A stretch of 45,777 nucleotides of DNA from a virus: positions 1 through 45,777 of the IMG/VR virus record IMGVR_UViG_3300045141_000295. One strand, given 5' to 3'. The first letter of the stretch is position 1; each line of letters begins with the position of its first letter. The notes beneath the pieces are model-generated. The model made no database searches. It was given only the letters and a program-made list of their open reading frames with translations, and had not been told where the DNA came from. Shown in pieces: positions 31,325 through 39,080 of this stretch. The translations under genes were made by a program, and so were the position numbers.

Positions 31325-31834
31325 CTACAGCACCTTCCTCATGACAATGTCGGTCGCCTCGTAACCTAGCCTGAACAGCAGTTTGCCGACACGGGCGTTC
31401 TTGAAGCCGAGCTTAAAGCTGATGGTCGAGATCTCCACCTCGCGTGCGCGCAAACCCTCGATGTTCTCCTGCAGCATCCTAACAGGCGCCCAGCCTTTAC
31501 GATAGGCTGGGTCGAGCCAAAACATCTCGGTATGGGCAAAGCGTGTGCCGACGTAGTGGAGGTGGCCGCCGACCAGATTGAACACGTAGCCGGCCAGGGT
31601 ATCGCCGGCGCGCACCGTCAAAACGTGCAGCACGCCGCGCAGGTCGTTTGCGTAGTAGGAGTCCCAGTCCGGGTCGAGCGGCACAAACTCGCGATCGAGC
31701 GCGATTTCTTCCCAGTGCCGTTTGAACAGCGGAGGAAGCTCGTGCGCGATCTTGTGGAACCGCTCCCAACGAAACTCAAGCTTCGCGGGGTCCGAGACTC
31801 TTGGGCGTGCGGGCGACGGACGTACGTGTTGCAT
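31325..31834 (-). CDS. GNAT-family acetyltransferase-like protein
   Basis: The protein has 169 aa. The core VLHVLTVRAGDTLAGYVFNL followed by LHYVGTRFAHTEMFWLDPAY and RKGWAPVRMLQENIEGLRAR reproduces the GNAT arrangement, with the acetyl-CoA loop at RKGWAP instead of the usual R/Q-x-x-G-x-G/A, and ends with KLLFRLGYEATDIVMRKVL. Phages often carry such a gene among tail genes; the substrate is unknown. It overlaps the preceding 65-aa gene by 59 bases, so a later start is possible. Confidence 0.75.
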   Translation of the reverse strand: MQHVRPSPARPRVSDPAKLEFRWERFHKIAHELPPLFKRHWEEIALDREFVPLDPDWDSYYANDLRGVLHVLTVRAGDTLAGYVFNLVGGHLHYVGTRFAHTEMFWLDPAYRKGWAPVRMLQENIEGLRAREVEISTISFKLGFKNARVGKLLFRLGYEATDIVMRKVL

Positions 31835-31973
31835 CGTCGTTCACGCTCCCGCCCTTGTACTTGTACGACTTGTCGATCGCCTTCGGCGCCGTGACCTTGA
31901 GCCCCTTGTGCAAATCGGTCGTAACTTTGATGTTCGACTTTCCGGAACCGAAGTTATTGGGCATGGGGGTCAT
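31776..31973 (-). CDS. 65-aa basic protein, unknown
   Basis: It begins MTPMPNNFGSGKSNIKVTTD and is lysine-rich (HKGLKVTAPKAIDKSYKYKG). It overlaps the gene before it by 20 bases and the acetyltransferase by 59. No domain is recognised. Small basic proteins at this location in related gene orders are of unknown role. Confidence 0.5.
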   Translation of the reverse strand: MTPMPNNFGSGKSNIKVTTDLHKGLKVTAPKAIDKSYKYKGGSVNDDATRTSVARTPKSLGPREA

Positions 31974-32286
31974 GCTCCGTGGGGGTCGGGGCTGGGTTCA
32001 CGAACGGCGGCGGCCTCTGCGGCACTGCCGCGGCAGGCGGCGGCGCAGGCGGCTTTGCCTTCTCCAGCGGCGGCAGGAGCGGCATCACGTGTTGGGCGAG
32101 CTCCAGCACCGCCTGCTGAATGGCGTGCAGCCGGTCATCGCCCAGGTGCTGCTTCTGCATGCTGGCGATCACCTTGGCGACGCGCACGCGCGGCTGGCCG
32201 TCGAGACGTGCCTGCTCCACCGCGGCAAGCCGCTGCTTTTCGGCGACGACTTCGGCCGCCTTCTCCTGTTCTGGCGTCAAGGTCAT
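31954..32286 (-). CDS. 110-aa helical protein with Pro-rich tail
   Basis: It begins MTLTPEQEKAAEVVAEKQRL. Residues 1-70 are helical; residues 75-110 are Pro/Ala-rich and disordered. It is a late gene between the secreted-type 207-aa protein and the 65-aa protein. A virion accessory role is likely, and no family is recognised. Confidence 0.6.
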   Translation of the reverse strand: MTLTPEQEKAAEVVAEKQRLAAVEQARLDGQPRVRVAKVIASMQKQHLGDDRLHAIQQAVLELAQHVMPLLPPLEKAKPPAPPPAAAVPQRPPPFVNPAPTPTEHDPHAQ

Positions 32287-32295
32287 AGTCGCTCC

Positions 32296-32919
32296 TTACT
32301 TAATGATTTCGGCGAGATAGCCCGACATGGAAAGGTCGCCGACCGAATTGGTGCCGTCGGTCAGGGTGCACTTGAGAATCACGGTGCCGGCCAGGGGGGT
32401 GTCGGCACTGGTCACGTTGGTGATAGCGATCGGCGCCGACGTGTTGTTCTGCAACGCGCGGAACTCGGTCGTCTGCGCGGTCGGGCTGGTGGCGACCGTC
32501 AACGCTTCGAACTCCCAGTTGGTCGCCGCCGATGCGGTGACGCTCAACGTGCCGATGCTGGAGCCGAAATAGAGCTTGACGGTCTTGACGTTGCCGTTGT
32601 TGGCGGCGCCGCCCCAGCAACGCTGGCGTATCGAGTTGCCGGCCTGCACCATGATGTTGCCCGGCAGGGTAGTGGTCACGGCCGTCTGTTCGGCGGTGCC
32701 GGCCGCGGTGAGGAACGCGGTGCCGGTCGCAGCCAGCATGCCGAGCCCAGCGTTCACCACCTGCGTGAGCGAGTTCGAGCAGGACAGGATCTGGCTCGGC
32801 TCACTGCAGGAGCCCTGCTGAACCTGCGACGGCAGGTTCGCCGCCCACAAACCGCTACCGGCGCCGGCCACGAGAGCGCCTAAAAGCATCGCTTGCAGAG
32901 CCTTGGGGAAACGCTTCAT
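32296..32919 (-). CDS. Secreted-type structural protein with signal peptide
   Basis: The protein has 207 aa. The N-terminus (MKRFPKALQAMLLGALVAGA, then GSGLWA-AN) is a good Sec signal with cleavage near residue 28. The mature part is Thr/Ala/Ser/Asn-rich, beta-type, with five cysteines, four in its first 90 residues (GSCSEPSQILSCSNS; RQRCWGG), suited to disulfides in the periplasm. It resembles fibre or decoration domains more than an enzyme. It follows the tail-collar protein, which also has a signal peptide. GGAAAGGG precedes the ATG. Confidence 0.68.
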   Translation of the reverse strand: MKRFPKALQAMLLGALVAGAGSGLWAANLPSQVQQGSCSEPSQILSCSNSLTQVVNAGLGMLAATGTAFLTAAGTAEQTAVTTTLPGNIMVQAGNSIRQRCWGGAANNGNVKTVKLYFGSSIGTLSVTASAATNWEFEALTVATSPTAQTTEFRALQNNTSAPIAITNVTSADTPLAGTVILKCTLTDGTNSVGDLSMSGYLAEIIK

Positions 32920-32950
32920 CGATCAGCCCTTTCCTGTCGCTGGGTTCAGT

Positions 32951-33991
32951 CTAGTACCGAATGACTTTGTTGGCAATCAGCAAAGGGGGGATGGTCTGCA
33001 ACAGCGTGCCACTGCCACCGCTGTTCACGCTGACCAGCGAACTCGTGTTGTTGAGCGTGTTGGCGCCGGTCCCCGTGACCACGCCAATACCGGAGCCACT
33101 GACGGACGACGATGCCGAGTTGGAATAGGGCAGCCCGTGAAAATGCCCGCTGGCCTGCTCAATGAAATTAACGTTCGGTAAGTTCGCTTGGAGAATCGCG
33201 ATCGACTGCGCGCCGCAAGTGGACCCGATCGTATTGGGGGTCGCGCACAGCGATAGACGCCCAGTGGTTCCGTTCATGGCTGCCAAACGCTCACGATAAT
33301 CCGGAATGTTGAACGTTGTCACGCCGTCGCCGACTCCGTAGGTCGTACCGATGACGCTGAACAAATCCGCGTATTGCGTGCGGTCAATCGCCTGTCCTTG
33401 CGCCAACAACGTACCGGCTGGTAACGAGCTCCCAGCAAAATCAATTATTTGCCCAACCATGATGGTCTCGCCGTCGAGCACGAAGTTCGTACCGTTGTAG
33501 ACCACCGTGTAGGGACTACCGGATACGATCTCACCGCCTGCTGTTTTGGTCACACCCAGCTGCGTTTTGCGAAAAACGTTGGTCACCCCCGTGCTGCGCA
33601 CGTTGAGCGTCGTCGCGTTCGTAGTCGTCGCGCCGGCAATGAACGACACCTTGTAGCCCGTCGTCAGCGCAAAGCTGTTCGGCGTGGTCGAGGTGAGCAC
33701 CTGCGCGTTGCCACCTGTGGTGACGCCTCCGATGAACAACCCCGTGCCGCCGCTTGCCGGTGCAAGCGGCGTGACTAACCCGTTCAAAGCCGTGATGTCC
33801 GTGTTGGTCCCTGACCCGGCGCAGTTCGCCGCCACGGCCGCAAGGATGGTGTTGAAGTTGGCATTGACCTGGGTGGCATCCGCAATCGTGTTGTTCTGGA
33901 ACACGAACGGCAGCGTACCCGCGGTGCACGCCGCTTCGACACGCACCAGCCCCGCCAGGAGAAACAAGCCCACCAACCCAAGTTGCCTCAT
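32951..33991 (-). CDS. Tail-collar domain protein with signal peptide
   Basis: The protein has 346 aa from ATG 33991, overlapping the nozzle-like stop (ATGA). Residues 1-20 (MRQLGLVGLFLLAGLVRVEA) are a Sec signal. Residues 30-50 carry DATQVNANFNTIL, a motif of secreted collar-type proteins. SGGTG at 80-84 begins a fibre-type part. Residues 180-245 match the phage tail collar domain: PAGTLLAQGQAIDRTQYADL, GTTYGVGDGVTTFNIPDYR. The C-terminal IPPLLIANKVIRY is typical. It should be a host-contact fibre tip, although the Sec signal is unexpected for a protein assembled in the cytoplasm. Confidence 0.82.
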   Translation of the reverse strand: MRQLGLVGLFLLAGLVRVEAACTAGTLPFVFQNNTIADATQVNANFNTILAAVAANCAGSGTNTDITALNGLVTPLAPASGGTGLFIGGVTTGGNAQVLTSTTPNSFALTTGYKVSFIAGATTTNATTLNVRSTGVTNVFRKTQLGVTKTAGGEIVSGSPYTVVYNGTNFVLDGETIMVGQIIDFAGSSLPAGTLLAQGQAIDRTQYADLFSVIGTTYGVGDGVTTFNIPDYRERLAAMNGTTGRLSLCATPNTIGSTCGAQSIAILQANLPNVNFIEQASGHFHGLPYSNSASSSVSGSGIGVVTGTGANTLNNTSSLVSVNSGGSGTLLQTIPPLLIANKVIRY

Positions 33992-35709
33992 GGTACAACA
34001 CCTTCCTGGAGATAGCCGAGTTTTTGATACCGCATATGCAGCGTGCCGATCCTGGCCCCCAGCGCGCTTGGCCCCACGACCTGAAGCTGCATGCGTCGGA
34101 ACTCCAGCGGCGCCGGCCACTGAAGCACGTGCGGCGCAAGCGGCGCCTGCACGCCGCCCCACAACGACTGCCCCCAAATCATGCTGCCCCACAGGCTCGC
34201 CGTGCCCGTAAACTGAAGCTGCACATTGCCTAGCACTATGCCGTTCTGGTCGAGCGCACTCACGCTGTAACCCGACTGCCCCGCGGAGAACGCCATATAA
34301 ATCGTACTCTCCACCATGGCGATCTGGCACATCTGGTCCGTGTCGGGGAAGAACGACGACAGCCAGTTGAACGTAAGCTGCACCCCGTTCTCGACGAACG
34401 TGCTGGTCAGCGACTGCACCCAATCGCTGCGCCATAGTGTCGCAAGCACGCCGATCGGACTCATGATGAACGTGTTCAGATACCGCGCGATCAAGGACGG
34501 CGGGAAGGTGTGCGGCCCTGACCAGACTTTGCGCACGAAGTCATACCAAAACTCGACAAACGGACTGCCGGTCGTGCTGCCATCCTGCACCTGGATACGC
34601 AGGATGTTGCCATTGGCGGCCGCGGCCATGCGCGACGGCGACAGCGCGAAGAGGAACGGCAGTGTCTTGCCCTGCCCGTCGTGCCCAATCGGATCACTCA
34701 CGCGCGCCGTGAAGTCAATGATGCGCAACCCATCAGACGCGACGAACGCCAACCCAAGCGGCGTGGGCACGATCGTGTTGGGGGCAAGCGTGCCGGTCGC
34801 GATATTGAGGCTGTTCACCGCCAGGTTGGCAGCCGGCAGCGTCGCAGCGTCGCCCGTCACCTGGTAGACGTTGGTCACGCCCTTGAACACCATCAACGAC
34901 TGAATGACGCCGCCGAGCTGATTGTTCAGCGGCAGCCCGCCCAAGGCCGTCAACGGCAAGCTGTCGCCGAACGTCAGCACCTGATTGGCGTTAGTGACCA
35001 CCGTCGGCGCAAGGATATCGCTGAACACCACAGCCGGCTGACCAGTCGGCGGATTGATAATGTACCAGGCCCGACCGTTGAACTGCTCGACCGCCGAAGG
35101 CGGGATCGTGAACGTGATCGCCCCGGTCAAGTTGTTACCCGACCACGCAGGCGCAGCCGTGTTCGCAATGTCGAGCACCCCGAAGTAGACACCGCCCGCG
35201 CCCGTGAAACCCGAGTGCGTCACGATCAGCTTGGTGCCGATCAGTGCCATGTCCGGGGGAACCCAATCCCCGCTGGTCGCTGGACTCGCCGGCGTATTTG
35301 CGTTGGTCACGCCGCTGATCACCGTGAACAAGTTAGTCAACAAATTGTAGGCGAACGGCTCGTCGTGCCCTGGGTTACGTCCTGTGGCAATCATCCCGTA
35401 GACGTAGTTGCCGAGCACGACCAGGCACGAGATGAAGCCCGCCGTAACACCGGGGCTGAACGCGCCACCGGTCGCAAAGCCAATCTGAAACGCCGTCGAG
35501 AATTGCGCCGCGTTGAAAGCGCCCCCCTGCGTGTTGAAGTCGACCACCTTCTGTGCCGCTGGCCGGCACTGCCACAAGTTTTTGGTCGACGGGTCGGGGA
35601 TTAGGTTCTGCAACAACGACATGGCGCCAGGAAACGACGTCGAGCCGTCCAGGGTGTCGGAGATCCCGGCGGGTCGAAACGCGACCGGGACCGCGTTCCG
35701 GATGCCCAT
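33988..35709 (-). CDS. Tail nozzle / DNA-stabilisation protein (P22 gp10-like)
   Basis: The protein has 573 aa and begins MGIRNAVPVAFRPAGISDTL. The predominance of beta strands with repeated blades (SDGLRIIDFTARVSDPIG; RIQVQDGSTTGSPFVEFWYD) suggests a beta-propeller-like tube. The opening SLLQNLIPDPSTKNLWQCRP resembles stabilisation/nozzle proteins of short-tailed phages. It lies next to the adaptor, and both would extend the portal channel. Assignment from fold-like features and order. Confidence 0.7.
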   Translation of the reverse strand: MGIRNAVPVAFRPAGISDTLDGSTSFPGAMSLLQNLIPDPSTKNLWQCRPAAQKVVDFNTQGGAFNAAQFSTAFQIGFATGGAFSPGVTAGFISCLVVLGNYVYGMIATGRNPGHDEPFAYNLLTNLFTVISGVTNANTPASPATSGDWVPPDMALIGTKLIVTHSGFTGAGGVYFGVLDIANTAAPAWSGNNLTGAITFTIPPSAVEQFNGRAWYIINPPTGQPAVVFSDILAPTVVTNANQVLTFGDSLPLTALGGLPLNNQLGGVIQSLMVFKGVTNVYQVTGDAATLPAANLAVNSLNIATGTLAPNTIVPTPLGLAFVASDGLRIIDFTARVSDPIGHDGQGKTLPFLFALSPSRMAAAANGNILRIQVQDGSTTGSPFVEFWYDFVRKVWSGPHTFPPSLIARYLNTFIMSPIGVLATLWRSDWVQSLTSTFVENGVQLTFNWLSSFFPDTDQMCQIAMVESTIYMAFSAGQSGYSVSALDQNGIVLGNVQLQFTGTASLWGSMIWGQSLWGGVQAPLAPHVLQWPAPLEFRRMQLQVVGPSALGARIGTLHMRYQKLGYLQEGVVP

Positions 35710-36432
35710 CTACCACCCGATGCTCTTAGTGTTCGGTAACCGGTTGAATTGTCCGCCAATGCCGAACCGCCGGCGGTCGAGCTCCACAGTCTTGGTGCGC
35801 CCTTCCGGGTCGTCCTTCAAGTTGAGATACCGGCGCAACAGCACGCCTGCGCCCTGCGCGTTGATCTTCTCGTCGTTGGTGAGGAAGTAGTTCGCGCGGT
35901 CGTCGTCGGCAATCTGCATCATCTCGCCGGCCAGCCGCGTGATCAGGTACTGTTGAAACGGGAACCACGGCACCGTGGCGCTGGTTTCGGGCGTCGTAAT
36001 GTCGGGCATCTGGCGCTGGTAGCGCACCGTGACCGGCACCGCGATCGACGGCGGCGGCCACACATACTCGGCAGGAGGCGACTGCGCCATGTCCACAGTG
36101 AAGTCGCGGGGGAAGTCTTGAAACCCCGGCTGCTGCACCAGCGCGTCGTACTCGTCGAGCTCGATGCGCACCATGAAGTACGGTTGCCCGTTGTAAGTGT
36201 AAAACTGCTTGCCCTTGAGTGTACGCAAATAGTCAGCCGGAAGGTTGTACGGCCCGCTGGTGCCCGTGAAATTGAATGTGGTGATCGTGCGCGCCGCCGA
36301 AAAATCGTAGGTCTGGCAAAGCTCGCTAAGGACCGCGTTGAGCTGCTGCCCCGCCTGAGAGATCATGCCGCTCGTTTTAGCGATCTGACAACTCAGCGTG
36401 ACGATCTGCGCCGCCGTCAACGACATGGCCAT
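35710..36432 (-). CDS. Head-tail adaptor (P22 gp4-like)
   Basis: The protein has 240 aa and begins MAMSLTAAQIVTLSCQIAKT. A helical N-terminus is followed by a beta-rich part with PYNLPADYLRTLKGKQFYTY and the recurrent RYQRQMPDITTPETSATVPW, then a helix ending NAQGAGVLLRRYLNLKDDPE. This matches the adaptor family that attaches to the portal in short-tailed phages. It starts 56 bases inside the preceding gene and is followed by the nozzle-like gene. Confidence 0.75.
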   Translation of the reverse strand: MAMSLTAAQIVTLSCQIAKTSGMISQAGQQLNAVLSELCQTYDFSAARTITTFNFTGTSGPYNLPADYLRTLKGKQFYTYNGQPYFMVRIELDEYDALVQQPGFQDFPRDFTVDMAQSPPAEYVWPPPSIAVPVTVRYQRQMPDITTPETSATVPWFPFQQYLITRLAGEMMQIADDDRANYFLTNDEKINAQGAGVLLRRYLNLKDDPEGRTKTVELDRRRFGIGGQFNRLPNTKSIGW

Positions 36433-36871
36433 TCACCAATTGCGCACAGCGGGCCTCGTCCTGCGTCCATCGCTCGATGCCCTCTTTGTACTTCGTGATG
36501 GCCTGCTCCAACGCCAGCCGCTGCTGCTTGTGCTGCGGCGGCAGCTTATCCGGCGACCATGGCCCTTTGCGGTTGCTCTCCATGTACTCGGCTTCCGCGC
36601 GCGCATCGAGCAATTCGCGCTGCTCCAGAATACCCTTCAGCGACCGCTGGTGCCCCTTGAGGTTTTCGCGCGCCTCGAGCAATTCGTACCATGCGATCTG
36701 CCGATCAGCCGCCTTACCGATCTTGTCAAGGTTCTCGTTGATCACGTCGAGCGACGTATCGAGCGGCACGTGCAGCTGGAACACCAGCGTACGCCGCGCC
36801 TCCTTGTCGAGCACGATCTGATACGAGCAACCAAGAGCGGGATCAGCCACTACGGTGCGGGCCTCCGTCAT
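36377..36871 (-). CDS. 164-aa coiled-coil protein, virion-associated
   Basis: It begins MTEARTVVADPALGCSYQIV. After a short strand region (RRTLVFQLHVPLDTSLDVIN) the protein is helical and highly charged (NLKGHQRSLKGILEQRELLD). The ATG overlaps the stop of the 177-aa gene. Context between capsid-associated genes and the adaptor suggests a head-completion or assembly role, not proven. Confidence 0.62.
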   Translation of the reverse strand: MTEARTVVADPALGCSYQIVLDKEARRTLVFQLHVPLDTSLDVINENLDKIGKAADRQIAWYELLEARENLKGHQRSLKGILEQRELLDARAEAEYMESNRKGPWSPDKLPPQHKQQRLALEQAITKYKEGIERWTQDEARCAQLVNGHVVDGGADRHAELSDR

Positions 36872-37401
36872 GTGCCGATCCCCAACAACGCCCCCGCCGA
36901 CGCACCTTGCAACTGCCCCGAACTCACGCGGAGATCCCGCGGCTGGCGATGGTCCGTAAAATTGTTGACGCCGACGTGCCCCGGCGCACGGTGCCGGCGC
37001 CGCGTCTGCGTGTCGCGCACCTCGGTCTCTTCCTCGTGCGCCCAGCCTCGCGCCATCATCTCGGCAAGCGTGGCGAAGACCGTCGGTGTCACGTGATAAA
37101 GGTGTTGATGGTGATACATGAAACCATCGACCAGCAGGTGCGACTCATGTCCCGCCAGCTCCAGGTAGATCGGCAGCAGCACCTGGGTGGGGTCGACGCG
37201 GCTGCGCTCCTCGTCGAGAAACTCAGCCAGCAAGGCCGCTTCCGCCTTGTCCTTCAGCTCGTTGCGGATTTGTAGCTTGGCCTTCTCGCGGATCGCGGCG
37301 CGTTCGGCGGCCGTCAGCTCAATACCGAACACGTTGGGGTCATCCCGTTGCGGCTGCAGGCCAAGCTTGCGATCGGGCTTGCCGTTGTCGAGAATGGTCA
37401 T
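36868..37401 (-). CDS. 177-aa late protein, unknown
   Basis: It begins MTILDNGKPDRKLGLQPQRD. A helical charged part (LTAAERAAIREKAKLQIRNE) leads to QVLLPIYLELAGHESHLLVDG and a His-rich patch (FMYHHQHLYHV). The C-terminus is flexible with Gly/Ala/Ser. It lies directly after the first endonuclease VII-like insertion and before the coupled 164-aa gene. No family is recognised. Confidence 0.62.
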   Translation of the reverse strand: MTILDNGKPDRKLGLQPQRDDPNVFGIELTAAERAAIREKAKLQIRNELKDKAEAALLAEFLDEERSRVDPTQVLLPIYLELAGHESHLLVDGFMYHHQHLYHVTPTVFATLAEMMARGWAHEEETEVRDTQTRRRHRAPGHVGVNNFTDHRQPRDLRVSSGQLQGASAGALLGIGT

Positions 37402-37402
37402 C

Positions 37403-37445
37403 TTGCCCTCTTATTACCAATGGGTTATTTTAAATAAACCATTGG
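37403..37445 (+). promoter_or_regulatory. Promoter-like sites and 29-bp inverted repeat before the first HNH gene
   Basis: TTGCCC (37403-37408), 17 bases and TATTTT (37426-37431) form a plausible rightward promoter. Superposed is an inverted repeat of 14-base arms around one T at 37417-37445 (CCAATGGGTTATTT / AAATAAACCATTGG, one mismatch). The dyad covers the -10 and could be an operator or a symmetrical target remnant. Confidence 0.5.
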
Positions 37446-37457
37446 AGATTAAACCCT

Positions 37458-37946
37458 ATGAACGAAACTACACTCACTATACAAGGTCCAACACGACGTT
37501 GCAACGTATGCAAACAACGTAAACCACTGGACACTTTTGCCAACCATAAGCATGCACCCCTCGGTAAAGCGTACACATGCCGACCGTGTTGTACACAACG
37601 CGCTCGTGAGTATCGAAAAAAACACCCAGAAAAAATAAAAGAAACAGAACAACGTCGACGTCAAAAACATAAAAATGTACTGAAAGATCGTGGCTTACGC
37701 TGGCGACTGGGCATGCCACTTGGAGCCTATGATCAAATGCACGCCGCACAAAGTGGCCGCTGCGCGATATGCCAAACAACACAAGCAGGCGGTCGCTGGA
37801 ATACGCGCTTGCACGTCGATCATTGCAAACTAACTAAACAAATACGTGGACTCCTGTGCACCAATTGTAACCGTGGGCTTGGCTATTTCGCGCACGATCC
37901 AAAACGGCTCCAACAAGCTAAGGCGTATGTGTCCAAAGTCCGTTGA
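37458..37946 (+). CDS. Endonuclease VII-like HNH endonuclease 1 (probable homing-type element)
   Basis: The protein has 162 aa. Two zinc-binding pairs (CNVCKQRK; CRPC) come before a basic helix, then CAICQTTQ, LHVDHCKLTKQIRGLLC and TNCNRGLGYF, the endonuclease VII/HNH signature with the catalytic histidine in HVDHC. GGAG is 9 bases before the ATG. It runs opposite to the late genes, is much richer in A than they are, and ends 29 bases inside the 3' end of the neighbouring gene. These points suggest a mobile intronless homing gene. A true Holliday-junction resolvase role is less likely given two copies. Confidence 0.85.
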   Translation: MNETTLTIQGPTRRCNVCKQRKPLDTFANHKHAPLGKAYTCRPCCTQRAREYRKKHPEKIKETEQRRRQKHKNVLKDRGLRWRLGMPLGAYDQMHAAQSGRCAICQTTQAGGRWNTRLHVDHCKLTKQIRGLLCTNCNRGLGYFAHDPKRLQQAKAYVSKVR

Positions 37947-38280
37947 GAATGGAGTCGGACGAAAGCAGGATCGGCCAGCCGCGGCTGTCCACTCCCACCC
38001 AGTCGCCCGGCAGGGTGCGCAGCCAACCGCGGTTCGGCACGTAGAGCATGCCCTGCGTCGACCAGCCCCCCATGGGACCCGCCAAGCCGGGCACGCGATT
38101 CTGATCATCGCGGATCGCGTTGTTGAGCGCCGCGACGTCGGCCGGCGCCGCGCTGCTCGCTGATGCCACGCCCGCCGGCGTGATGAACGAGCCGGGCACC
38201 TGCAGCGCAAACGGGATCGAGTTGTTAGCGTTGGTGCCGAGTGTCGAGGTTGCCACGGTTACGGATTCCCGGTTGACCAC
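37918..38280 (-). CDS. Small structural-type protein, unknown
   Basis: The protein has up to 120 aa (GTG 38280; a GTG at 38256 would give 112). It contains a helical stretch (ADVAALNNAIRDDQNRVPGL) and a Trp/Gly-rich part (GGWSTQGMLYVPNRGWLRTL). The C-terminus (NGLWTHTP) overlaps the 3' end of HNH 1 on the other strand. It is directly behind the 89-aa protein and close to the capsid gene, fitting a decoration or capsid-stabilising protein. Confidence 0.6.
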   Translation of the reverse strand: MVNRESVTVATSTLGTNANNSIPFALQVPGSFITPAGVASASSAAPADVAALNNAIRDDQNRVPGLAGPMGGWSTQGMLYVPNRGWLRTLPGDWVGVDSRGWPILLSSDSILNGLWTHTP

Positions 38281-38528
38281 GCCTGAATTTTGGCGAGCGT
38301 GGCTGCCACGTTGAGCTGCGCAGCAACGTCAGCCGCCATGGCATTCGTCAAGTTGGTGACGTCCGCCGCTACGAACGTAGAGCTGACCGGCGTCACGGCG
38401 TTGACCACATCAAAAGTCTGCCCGTTGCAGCCGCCGCCCGGCAGGTAGGAAGCCGAGAGCCCCTCCATTGGACCAGCACCTGCGCCGATCCAATCGATGT
38501 TGACTTGGTACCGAATTCGATAGGCCAT
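38259..38528 (-). CDS. Small structural-type protein, unknown
   Basis: The protein has 89 aa and begins MAYRIRYQVNIDWIGAGAGP; a sheet-rich first half is followed by alanine-rich helices (ADVTNLTNAMAADVAAQLNV). TAGGAGTC lies 8 bases before the ATG. Compact proteins directly behind an N4-gp56 capsid gene are often head proteins. The exact role is unknown. Confidence 0.6.
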   Translation of the reverse strand: MAYRIRYQVNIDWIGAGAGPMEGLSASYLPGGGCNGQTFDVVNAVTPVSSTFVAADVTNLTNAMAADVAAQLNVAATLAKIQAWSTGNP

Positions 38529-38531
38529 CGC

Positions 38532-38559
38532 TTGACTCCTATAAAGCTGCTGGTATAGT
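38532..38559 (+). promoter_or_regulatory. Promoter for the second HNH gene
   Basis: TTGACT (38532-38537), 16 bases, then TATAGT (38554-38559), 24 bases before the HNH 2 start codon. This is a good sigma70-like match on the strand opposite the late operon. Confidence 0.65.
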
Positions 38560-38582
38560 GTGTACTACACAGGAGACCAGCA

Positions 38583-39080
38583 ATGCCACGAGCACCCCTT
38601 GATCTGTCCAGCGGCGTAAAGCGCTGTCCGCGCTGCAAACAAACAAAGCCCCTCGACGAGTTCTTCAAGTCGAGCCATACAAAGCACGGTTACAACGTAT
38701 ACTGCAAGCCGTGCTCGGGCAAACGCCACGATAAATGGCGTCGCAGAAATTTGCTCCACTTGGCCGCGTGTTCTAAAAAATGGCGCGAAGCCAACCCAAG
38801 ACTGGCTAAAGACCACAAGCTGCGCTGCCGTTTGGGTATTCCGTTGGGAACTTACGACGTGCTGCTTACACGCCAACAGGGCCGTTGCGCACTCTGCCGG
38901 TCGCTTACTCCAGGAGGCCGCGGAGACTTTCATGTTGATCACTGCCACCAAACCAACCGCATCCGTGGCCTGCTTTGCCACGGATGCAATGTTAGTTTGG
39001 GACATTTTCAGCATAGTATTCACATCCTCAAGTATGCTATAGAATACCTTGCTTCAGCCGAAAGTAACACTGAAAGCTGA
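38583..39080 (+). CDS. Endonuclease VII-like HNH endonuclease 2 (probable homing-type element)
   Basis: The protein has 165 aa. It has CPRCKQTK and CKPC, a basic helix, then CALCRSL, FHVDHCHQTNRIRGLLC and HGCNVSLGHF with the HVDHC catalytic core. It is a diverged relative of HNH 1 (both carry the LGIPLGTYD / LGMPLGAYD segment and the same cysteine order). AGGAGACC precedes the ATG and it has its own promoter. Its 3' end overlaps the capsid gene's 3' end by 27 bases, in the same convergent arrangement as HNH 1. Confidence 0.86.
   Translation: MPRAPLDLSSGVKRCPRCKQTKPLDEFFKSSHTKHGYNVYCKPCSGKRHDKWRRRNLLHLAACSKKWREANPRLAKDHKLRCRLGIPLGTYDVLLTRQQGRCALCRSLTPGGRGDFHVDHCHQTNRIRGLLCHGCNVSLGHFQHSIHILKYAIEYLASAESNTES

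Noticed and set aside
29666-31369. 567-aa plus-strand frame rich in Arg and His
   Set aside because: Antisense shadow of the repetitive Pro/Gln/Gly-rich ejection proteins.
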